Source of the DNA: Boothiomyces macroporosus
Taxonomy: Eukaryota > Chytridiomycota > Chytridiomycetes > Rhizophydiales > Terramycetaceae
Direction: 5' to 3'
Assembly (NCBI GenBank): GCA_027604185.1
Contig: JADGKB010000087.1
Location: forward strand, 1 to 62,183
DNA: 62,183 bases
This document shows positions 53,415 through 62,183 of this stretch, piece by piece. Position 1 is the stretch's first letter. Every line of letters begins with the position of its first letter. The position numbers and the translations under genes are program-made. The notes beneath the pieces were generated by a model, which had not been told where the DNA came from, ran no database searches, and saw only the letters and a list, made by a program, of their open reading frames with translations.

Positions 53415-56164
53415 TTATTGGAAACTATGAACATTCTTTCCGGGAAATTGATCTGGCGCAAATTCTTGGAAGTGAGATCTATCATCTACTGTTAGCCAGG
53501 ACATACCTTTCGGACTCCATCGTTGAAAGTTTTGGTTATAAAATCCAGGAGGACCTCTAGATGATTCCCACTTTGCTTCATTATCTCCAATATCTTGCAA
53601 TATCTTAGATACAACATTGTTTGAGGCATTATATTCACTAAATTCGTCGGCAAATTCTGTCATCAAAATTTTACGATCAGCTGCATTTGGTGTAAAGGCA
53701 TTCGTCATCCCTAGACCACTAAATGAAGGTTTAACAAATGAATTCCACGCCTGTTGTGTATATTGTGGTTCTCTTTGCTGATCATACCTTCCATCCCAAG
53801 ATCTCATAGGAGCGCTTTGATTTGGAGGGTGTCCCAAAGTTGGCGAGATTCCACTTTTCAATTCCATTCCAGGTGACAACATTGAAGGGTTTGAGTGCAT
53901 CATGTTTCCTTGGGGTCCTGATTGATTCATTAGCTGTGCGGTTGGTCTAGCAGTTGGACCGGATTGAGCATTTGAATAAATATGTTGAGGAGCGTTATGT
54001 GGGGGATGTGACGGTACTCTATGCAGACTATGCTGGAGTCCGTTCATGCTGGCACCTCGATTATTCTGGAATTCATTTAACTGATGTCCACGAGCACTAT
54101 TTCCCAATCCGGAAATTCCCATAGTGTTCAATCCATTTCCAAGACCAGTGTTTTGAACTGGCAAAGAATGGTTCATTTGCATCAATCTCTCTGCCGACGG
54201 AACTCGCATATTATTGAGATCCAAATGGTTTCTAGGCATAGTGTTTATCGCATTCATCGGTATAGGACTGATGTGTTGCATATTTATAGGTAATATGTTA
54301 CTTTCTGGTATCAATTCTACTCCCAGCTTTGATGTTTTAGGCTGAGATTGAAAATTCATCTCAGTATCATTTCCAGGATGGTATTTTTGGCTCTCTGGAA
54401 TGTTGGTTTTTGCATTCATAAAGAATTGCTTCACGCTTGGTGCCAATTCATCGTCATCGAGACCAGGGGGACTTGACTGAATACCAGTGGAATATCTTGG
54501 GGAGCTGGCTCCTGAGGAGTTTCCGGATTTGATAATTTCTACTGATTTCTGAGTGTTGAGCTGAGGCTTCTTTTGTTTTTTTGATTTCTTTTCCTTTTTA
54601 TCTACAAGTTTTTCTCTTGAATTGACTGTTGCGAATTTTGGGGTAAACTGCGCTGCTTCATTTGCGGCTTTCTCCTTCTCCCTTTCCAGTCGCTGTTCGT
54701 TGGCTCTTTTGACAACTTCATCCTTTTCCTTTCGCAATCTTTCTTCCTTTTCCTTTCTCAACCTTTCTTCCTCAGCCTTGCGATTGGCTTCATTTATAGC
54801 CCGCTGTACTTTTTGAGCGGCCAAAAGCTTTGCCTTTTCTTCAGCTTCCTTTTTGGCTTTGGCGAATTCTTCTTTTCTGCGTTGTTCTTCTTTTTCTTTT
54901 CGTAGCTTTTCTTCCGCAAGCTGCCGTTGACGTTCTTTCTGGAGCTCTTTTTCCTTTTGAATTGCATCTTGGCGTGCTAATTCCGCAATGCGAGCGTCCT
55001 CTTGTGCTTTAATTTGTCTTATGCTGAAATTAGAACACTGAAACCTTTCTTCTCTTAGAATTCTAGCCTTTTCCTCAGCTTCTTGCTTCTTTTTGAGTTC
55101 AAGCGCTTTCTTTTCTTCCTGCTGTCTCTGTTTCAAATTGCGTTGCTTTTCCCTCTCCCGTTCCAATTTCTTTTGTTTCGCTTCCTCTTTCAACCGTTTT
55201 TGGGTTTCTTCTTCTTCCAACTCTTGCACTAACTTTGCCGCCCTCTCCATAGCAGCCTATGATTAGCAAACACAAACTTTTTCACGGTAGGCAGTTAACA
55301 CCCGCTGTTCAAACATTTTCGCAGCGAATAGTTGAAACATTCGTCTCCCTTCCTCTATCTTTTGCTGGTCACTTAAATGCTCTTCGCTTTCGTAACCATC
55401 CGAATTTGATTCCTCATACTCTTCATCTTCATCGCTAGGCACACTGTCCCTATCTTCAATTGGCGGTCTATTTTTCTTTTGCGCCAGTTGCTCCATGAGA
55501 TCAAGGAATTTCTGACCATCATTTTTAAGAAAATCATCCGCAACTGTTAAAATTCCACCTTTGTGAGCTATTAGTTACCTTTAACTGTCAGACTGGTACC
55601 GAATTCCATGATTCCAGAGTCTTCCGATTCCGACCCCTCTTCTTCGTAATCATCCATGTGATCCTCTTCCTCCTCTTCTAGATGCGGAATATGGCTATGG
55701 TGATGTGTGTGATAATCGAGTGCATGCGGATGCTGTTGATAGGACTCTGGGGCAGAAATTTGCATATTGGAGAATATTTCCAACTCTTCATAGTATGTGT
55801 TGTATAATAGCTCGAGTTGACTTTCAATGTCGCTCCTTGAGTTAATTGATTAGAAACCTCCTTCTCCCACATACATTGCACGAGCAGGTCTGCTTTTGCT
55901 GCTCCTTCATTTTCTTTAGGACTGCTTCTTTTTCCAGTTTCACAAGCTGCTTCCTTTCCTCCTCGCCGAGTTGAATCCAGAAATCTCTTATCCTCTGGCG
56001 CTCTGCCTCGTCGCCTATTTCCCAGATATCATCCTTCTTCTGAGGTTCCATTTCAGCCTTTTTCTTTTTAGACTTTTTCGAAATGCTTTGTTCTGGCTTT
56101 ATACAATTGCTCTACGAATTAAACCTTCTTGTACTTTCATTTGCCGGGCTTCTGAAGTTAGCAT
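53415..56164 (-). CDS. NST1: Stress response protein NST1
   Basis: The spliced protein is 880 aa. The conserved NST1 core is [66 protein letters not shown], followed by acidic [13 protein letters not shown] and a long Lys/Glu/Arg/Gln coiled coil, then a Ser/Pro/Asn/Met-rich tail. Family members tune salt-stress responses and localise to P-bodies. Introns are 56112-56134, 55836-55857, 55559-55578, 55257-55277 and a stop-free 21-nt one at 55024-55044. The last, if retained, would insert seven residues (RFQCSNF, plus a junction change) into an otherwise pure K/E/R/Q coil, so I take it as an intron. Confidence 0.93.
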
Positions 56165-56268
56165 AAAGTTTTAAAATTTGATTTGAAAAAACTAGTTTCA
56201 TTTGCAGTGGCTTGACACTCAGAATCACAGGAATGAAACGGTAATACTATATTATAACAAGAATTAAA

Positions 56269-59200
56269 TTAGTGGAAAAAGTATCTACTGTCCCGCACTA
56301 CTCCGACATTGAGTTCCCCTCTCTTGGGAAGCGGTGGAAGGTCAAATGGGATCCAATATTTTATGACCTTTTGCTTCCTCTTTTTCGGATAAAGTTGACT
56401 GTATTTTTCTCTCTGCTCATCATTGAGTGTAATTTTGACTGCGATGCGATGAGATTTATAGCGAGTGAGCAATTCTTCCCTTAGTCTTTCCATAATATTC
56501 TTTGAGTGCAAGCGGACAAATGTCTCTCGTAAAAGAGTGCTCATCGAATCAACATCGCATGCATGAGTCCAATATGAGTCATGAACTGCTGCGAATGTAA
56601 TGTTACTTTGGTTACATGCTAGCGAGGTGAGCATCATATGGGATGCATCCAAAGAGTGCACAAAGTTTGGTGGGAATGCAGATGCTTGTTTCGAAGGATT
56701 TACAGGAGTAGCTCGTGAGGAATCAATCAATTTAAACGTTTGCATGAATGTTTTTACCTAAATTTAGCTAAAGAGCCACCTCCATGGTATTGAATTTTCT
56801 GTAAGGTTGTACAATTGGCAAGCCTAAAGGGGTGGTCCATGTCATTGAAGTCATTTTTGCTGGTTCTTTCTTGTTTCTTTTGATTACGTTCAATATTTCT
56901 TTTTCGTTCAAAGGATCTTCCTCTTCCAGCAGATCAAACTCATTCTGGTCTGAAAAGTCGGAATCTTCTTTTACTGCCTCTAAAATAGAATTGATTTGAG
57001 AATTTTCTGTGTTAGACTGAATATTCTCTGCAGTTTCATCTGTTTTGTCTGGACTTTCAATAATCCCAAGTTTCACCAAATTAGTGTATATTTCTAATTG
57101 GTCCTTGGCAATTTGGCTCTCTGGGATACTTTTTGTAACAATTTTTGCAGCATCCGTCAACCAAATTTGAATTTCCCTAGCACCTTCAAACATATCTTTC
57201 ATAGCATCAAATACTTTTCCTGTGATATATCCAGCACATTTTTTCATTTGTTCATCTGTTAATGCAGTTTTTGGGTCTTCGTTCACTCTAGCCTCTTTAA
57301 GTCTTGAATGAATCTGATCTCTGGCTCCAATTCTCGTCACACCATACGTATTGGTCATTACTGTTTGCTTGACCAATTTTCTATTAATTCGATTTTTCAT
57401 TAATAAGGCCTCTGGATGGTTTGACAAACAGTCTTGATCTACTTTTTCCTGCACTAACTTTGCTACTCCGGTGTAAACATCCCCAGGGCGGTCAGAAGGT
57501 ACCAAGTTCACTGCCTTTGCACCAGGAACGTCACCACCTAATGCTGCATAGTGCTGTAAACCGTTACAAGAACCGTCTTGATGAATAGGCAACCCGCATT
57601 CATATGTGGTAGGATCTGCCAAATCCATCGCGCTTTCTAATTCAAAACAACCAGCTAGGAGTTGCCATGGCTTATCACCTTTCAACCACCATTTTTTACC
57701 CTTTTGGTCAATTAGCAGTTACATTAATAGGATCTCTTGCAGAATCCAAGATGTTTTCCAAATTGTCCTCTGTGAATTTGCATCTTTCGTCCATAGAAGC
57801 TCTAAAGTTAATTCAGATTACTTGTCAAAACCATACAGGTTGGAAATATGGATTTTCAGCCATCTTAGCCCGGATTCTCCCAGCGGTTTTCTTTCATAAA
57901 ACATCAAAAGACCCCTATTGATATCATTACCCATATGGTTCAAGTGTGGTGGTAACGGGTAAGCACGACCTCTGAAATCGAGGTTATGTGGAAAGTAGAT
58001 TTTTTCGCCCAAGAAAGACTTTGCAATATCCAGCTTGTAGTTTGTGTTGCATCTTTCCGAAAAGGCGTTCTGGACCTTGTGCTGCCTTTTTACTTTTTCT
58101 GCTTGGTATCTCTTTTTACTTTGTGGATTGGTATCAACATCCTCTGGAATTGGAATCTCTGGTAAATTTACCAAGAGTGGAATGCCAGGAGCCTCAACTC
58201 CTTCGTTCCAAAACCATGATGCGACTTTAAAGATCTTTTCATTTACTTTCCAAGCTGTAGAGCCTAAAACATCAAGCGAGCGCATAACTGATGATAAATG
58301 ATCCTTGTCTGCGGCTGCCTTTAGGTAATCATTGTGTTCTTCATTGTTTACTACACGAACTAAAGGGAAACGATGTTGCAAGTATCCGCCAGAGTGTAAG
58401 GTTATCCATGGGAGAGGTGCTACAAGCATAGGTAAACTCCATGGATAAACTGATGTAAATGAATTGGCCAGTAGGTCATGTAATGCATTGTGAATTTTCA
58501 GCATATTGTAAGATTTCTCCTTTTTCCATTCCGTAACAATTTTGAGAGCAAGAATATGATCTGTACGAAAACCAGATGGCGAATCTGGACATGTGATCTT
58601 GATAGGCAGTTTGATGGTATTAACTGCAATATTCAACAAAAACGACCCAACATTGACGATATTCCTATTACCCCAATCTGGGTTCCAACCTAAAGATTTA
58701 CCCTCTTCATCATTGGACAGTTTGGCTATGGCTTTTCGTAATGTCATATTGAACAGTTTTCCTGCAGAGTGTATCTTATGAATGTGACGTTGAAGGTTCA
58801 ACTTGTATTAACTTTAGTTTACCTGTCGAAGGTTGCTCTTTCTATTCATTTGCTGCAAGTTGTATTCCCTATGAATAGAGTTACCAATTGATAAAACCAT
58901 ATCAATGGTTCGAATCTGACCAAATGATTCCTTGTTTTTCGATGATGTTGTTCCTGGAAATTTCATTAATTCAGTGATTGTAATCCTTGCCAGTATATCT
59001 GGGGTAAGAAGCCTAAGAAAGTTTACATATTCCTGATCTTCTTTTGAAGGGTCTAAAGTTTGCATTTCTGTTTCGATTTTTTCTTTGAGACTTTCGTGCC
59101 ATTGTGTAATCAAGTCCAATGGTAATTGATTGACTGCTTTTTGACTTTCTGGGATAGTTTTTTGCATCTCCTCGAATTGTTCCTGGGCGGCCTGGTATGC

Positions 59201-60085
59201 TCTCTGTTCCAACCAGAGTTGCTGGCTGTACTTGTCTAATTCAGTAATATCTTTTTTTCCCATAAGAGTTTTTCTGAGAATGGAAACACCGATTGTGTCT
59301 GTTGGTTTAAGCTCTATTGAATCTTCCAGGTTTTCGTTTTCGTCATTATCTGCAGACTCTTTGATAGCAGACAATATCAATGAGTCAACAGTTGTTGGTG
59401 GAGCAATTGATTTACCCATTTGCTTCAAGACTGCATCCAAAGCCATAAATTCGCTCTCTTCCTCAAACAGTGGGTCCTCTATCAACTGCTTGACGGTAAA
59501 TTTTTCCTTCTCCATTTCAACAATCTTTTCTTGCGCTGCTTTAATGTTGCCAGATTCTAAAAAGTAGGATATAAATAATGCAAAAGTATGGCAGCCTGGT
59601 TTAACTTGAAATTCTATTTGCATGGACTTGAACCATTCCAGGGCACGGATTTCGAAAGACCTAGAATCCGGATTTTCTTGGTCCTGTAATTGCAGGGCCA
59701 ATAGATTTTCTATAAACTTTTCAAATACTTTGCAGTCCAGTATCTTTTTCATTTCAATTCTATTTGTTCTCCATACTTTATGAAAGATAAATTCAGCTTG
59801 ATCAATATCTCCGACATCCATTGCTGCATTCATGGCAGAAATCTTTTCCATTAAACGAGAGTAATTTAGCGACTTGTGCATCGATAGCACTTCGATTGGT
59901 AGGACTGGCTGCTCGAGCTGAACCAAGTGGTTTGACTTTGGGAATAATTCATCAATGAAATTTTTGTCAATCGCCGATTCCACCTTCTGAATTGGTATAG
60001 GACTATTCACTACCTGTGGATTTGCTATTGGTGTGAGTGACGAGTATTTCAGTATTGAAATTGACCTCCTCTGTAACCGCAACAT
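56269..60085 (-). CDS. RPO41: Mitochondrial DNA-directed RNA polymerase (T7-like, RPO41)
   Basis: The spliced protein is 1243 aa. A presequence (MLRLQRRSISILKYSSLTPI) and a PPR-like N-terminal region precede the T7-type core: FPHNLDFRGRAYPLPPHLNH, HQDGSCNGLQHYAALGGDV with the metal-binding Asp, the O-helix RKLVKQTVMTNTYGVTRIGA, and SAFPPNFVHSLDASHMMLTS with AAVHDSYWTHACDVD near the second Asp. Introns are 58802-58822 (21), 57802-57821 (20), 57701-57722 (22) and 56758-56779 (22, GTGG donor). The last links LPIVQPYRKFNTMEV to KTFMQTFKLIDSS. Without it an apparent frameshift appears. It transcribes the mitochondrial genome. Confidence 0.96.
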
Positions 60086-60147
60086 TTTTTGAATTTTAAA
60101 CTTTTTTTTCCACCAAACAAAAAAAATACAATTTCGAAACGACGAAT

Positions 60148-62183
60148 TTATTTTTTATATTCCAGTCTAAACTCTGGGCCGCCAAGTTCAACTCGTTTGT
60201 TCCAGATAACTGTTTGCCAGTAAGTATGGTAAAGCTTTTCAAAGTTCCAATCTCGCGATCTGAATTTGTGGTATGTTTCTTCCAGTAGCTGCCCAGTAAC
60301 ATGAGTAAAGTCATCGACGATCAGGACCGGCAAATCGACAAAGATAGGATCAAGCTGCGAAGTCTTTACTATTGGATAGCTGCCAAGGAGCAGTGCTTCG
60401 TAAGTTCTGTAACAGTCAATTGCCGCGCCAGGAGGAGAAACGACGAATCTTGCTTTTCTAATAATATCAAAGATATCTCGAAAAGTAAAGTCAGTGCTCA
60501 CTCTTTTGTAGAAACAGTGAGCGCTTCCTCCATTTTTCACAAATTCTTCACCACAAAAGTAACTCCAGGCCTTTTCCCTTTCAACGCTATTGGTCTTATT
60601 TCTAAAGTTTACTAGGACAGAGTTTTCAAATGGTTTCCATTCAGGGATTCCTCCTTCCACTCTATTCATAACGTGACCGTAGGTTTGAGCATATTCGTGC
60701 ACGTTCTGTCTTGCCTTAATCCATTGGTTAACACCTAATGGGATACAGGTAATCCAATCCCACTCTGCCGCATCAGGGCGACAATGCTGAGCAAACCAAT
60801 GTGCAATCATGGGTGGACGTTTTGGTTTACCCGGAAGGGATTTCAAAAATGTTCTAATTCCAAAATAAGGATTCGAACTATCACCATCGCCGGAAATTAC
60901 TATAACTGGTACTTTTAGATTTGGAAGAATCTTTTCTGCAAAATCCAAAGTTCTCCAAGCATCCACGTAAATGGTAGTATATGGATGTAAGCAATCTAGG
61001 AAATCATCCAAAGCATTATCAAATTCTTCTGGGGATGGCATATTTCTATATGTCAATTCACCCAATCGCTTCATTCCAATCTGACTAATGCGATCAGTAT
61101 ATGCCAGGTCTTTAGGCTTTGGGATAGTAGTTGGATAGTAATGTTTAGTTTTACTTGCACATGTCCCTGGAATAAATGAGTTGGGCTTTGGAATCGGGAC
61201 ATGGGGTAATTCAAGTTTAGAGTGGTATTTAATAAAATGACTTGGTCCTCCCAATTCAACTCTCTTCTTCCAAATGAGATTTTGCCAATAGCTGTGATAA
61301 AGCTTTTCGAACTTCCATGTTCGACGTCTAAAGTCATTGTATGTGTCTTCAAGCAATTTAGCTGTTACTTTGGTGAGATCCTTGACAATCAGAACTGGCA
61401 AGTCTTCAAAGATTGGGTCGAGGACTGATGTCTTGACAATTGGATAAGAGCCCAGGAGCAGCGCTTCGTACGTCCTGTAGCAGTCAATTGCCTCTCCTGG
61501 CGGCGAAACAACAAACCTTGCGTTTCTGATTGCATCAAACACATCAAAGAACGTATAGTCTTTATCTACTGCTTTGAAGAAGCACGACGCACTGCCGCCG
61601 GTGCTTTTGAAGCCGTCTCCGCAATAGTAGTCCCACACTGGCTTGCGGAAAGCCTTCTTCTTGGTGATTCCAAAGCTGACGAGAACAGAGTTTTCCTGCG
61701 GCTTCCATGCGGGAGCACCCCCTTCCATGGGGTTCATCAAGTGGCCATACGTTTGCGCATAGAGCTGGAACTTTTCCCTAGTCTGCAGCCATTGGTTGAT
61801 CCCCAGCGGGATGCAGGTGATCCACTTGTGCTTTGCCGCGTCTGGACGACAGTGCTGCGCAAACCAGTGCGCAATGACTGGGTTCTTGGTTCCTGGCTCT
61901 GGGAGATACTGCCTGTACTTTTGGATGTCAATTTCTGGGTTCGATGTGTCTCCGTCTCCGGTAATCAAGATCACGGGAACCGTCAGCTTTGGCAGTATAT
62001 GCTTGAGAAAGTGCTTCACCGTCCACGATTCAAGATAAATGATGGTGTACGGTTCGTAGCAAGTCATAAACTCGCTCCACGGATTCGTAAAGTTTTCGGG
62101 AGTTGGCATATTCGTGTGAGTCAATTCAGCCATGTGCTTAATTCCAATTTGGCTGAATCTGTCTTCCATTCTGATATTTCCTG
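60148..62183 (-). CDS. Exostosin-like glycosyltransferase, two tandem modules, 5' end outside window
   Basis: At least 673 aa are visible. Two modules of about 310 residues are arranged in tandem, both with GDGDxSNP, AHWFAQHCRPDAA, WITCIPLGxNQW, YAQTYGH, GGSAxCF, ARFVVSPPGxAIDCYRTYEA and LLLGSYPIVKTSxLDPIFxD. The PPG...DCYRTYEALLLG block resembles GT47/exostosin-type domains with an acceptor-side nucleotide-sugar fold. A Pro-rich linker (VPIPKPNSFIPGTCASKTKH) joins the modules. The first codons at 62169 sit just after a possible splice acceptor (AATATCAG, minus strand), and module 2 has upstream residues that module 1 lacks, so the gene continues beyond 62183. Substrate and linkage are unknown. 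Confidence 0.8.
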   Translation of the reverse strand, partial: GNIRMEDRFSQIGIKHMAELTHTNMPTPENFTNPWSEFMTCYEPYTIIYLESWTVKHFLKHILPKLTVPVILITGDGDTSNPEIDIQKYRQYLPEPGTKNPVIAHWFAQHCRPDAAKHKWITCIPLGINQWLQTREKFQLYAQTYGHLMNPMEGGAPAWKPQENSVLVSFGITKKKAFRKPVWDYYCGDGFKSTGGSASCFFKAVDKDYTFFDVFDAIRNARFVVSPPGEAIDCYRTYEALLLGSYPIVKTSVLDPIFEDLPVLIVKDLTKVTAKLLEDTYNDFRRRTWKFEKLYHSYWQNLIWKKRVELGGPSHFIKYHSKLELPHVPIPKPNSFIPGTCASKTKHYYPTTIPKPKDLAYTDRISQIGMKRLGELTYRNMPSPEEFDNALDDFLDCLHPYTTIYVDAWRTLDFAEKILPNLKVPVIVISGDGDSSNPYFGIRTFLKSLPGKPKRPPMIAHWFAQHCRPDAAEWDWITCIPLGVNQWIKARQNVHEYAQTYGHVMNRVEGGIPEWKPFENSVLVNFRNKTNSVEREKAWSYFCGEEFVKNGGSAHCFYKRVSTDFTFRDIFDIIRKARFVVSPPGAAIDCYRTYEALLLGSYPIVKTSQLDPIFVDLPVLIVDDFTHVTGQLLEETYHKFRSRDWNFEKLYHTYWQTVIWNKRVELGGPEFRLEYKK

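Noticed and set aside
56758..56850. Apparent frameshift in the mitochondrial RNA polymerase after QPYRK
   Set aside because: A 22-nt intron with a GTGG donor (56758-56779) restores the frame and family sequence, so no frameshift or pseudogene is needed.

Overview
This is gene-dense nuclear DNA from a fungus or a very close fungal relative. A chitin synthase with a myosin-like head, a Zn(2)Cys(6) regulator with a PAS-like domain, an eisosome-type BAR protein, ATG11 and NST1 all point to fungi. A CFAP100/CCDC37-like axonemal gene implies a flagellated stage. I infer a zoosporic, early-diverging lineage (chytrid, blastocladiomycete, aphelid or rozellid grade). I cannot name the species. Nuclear-encoded NDUFS7 argues for a normal mitochondrion with complex I.

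The dominant signal is intron size. I rebuilt about 100 introns by joining conserved protein segments across frame breaks. Nearly all are 19-25 nt, typically GTAxx then a TTAAT/CTAAC-like branch site 2-6 nt before AG. Only two are long (71 and 72 nt), and both contain an inverted repeat. A few are GC-AG, one seems to end in TG next to a 9-nt microexon, and two contain no stop and keep frame, so they hide inside open reading frames. After splicing, every spliced gene model ends in phase.

Layout: 1-3300, tRNA-Cys (cut by the window edge), CKS1, RPA12, CFAP100, second tRNA-Cys. 3952-9140, secreted tyrosinase, an unknown hydrophobic protein, SS18-like SWI/SNF subunit, two small mitochondrial-type proteins. 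9185-24500, COPI gamma (SEC21), peroxisomal thiolase, ATG11, an acidic protein, two BAR/coiled-coil proteins with C-terminal zinc fingers, SEH1, a SET protein, a Zn(2)Cys(6) regulator. 24592-34980, chitin synthase with myosin head, histidine-phosphatase-like protein, MIL1/TMCO4-like protein, SPT20. 35138-41708, SETD9-like protein, ribosomal protein uL29 (RPL35), peroxisomal acyl-CoA dehydrogenase, eIF3f, NDUFS7, subtilisin-like protease. 41998-56164, two small unknowns, an ankyrin-RasGEF protein, an unknown, eIF2 gamma, a small ORF overlapping a BAG-domain gene, a cyclin K/T-like protein, an LRR protein, NST1. 56269-62183, mitochondrial RNA polymerase and an incomplete, internally duplicated exostosin-like glycosyltransferase.

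The genes are mostly independent housekeeping genes, not a cluster. Themes that recur are translation (eIF2 gamma, eIF3f, uL29), peroxisomal fatty-acid oxidation (a PTS2 thiolase and an AKL-ending dehydrogenase), membrane shaping and cell surface (BAR proteins, chitin synthase, tyrosinase) and respiration (NDUFS7, mtRNAP, a likely ATP synthase f).
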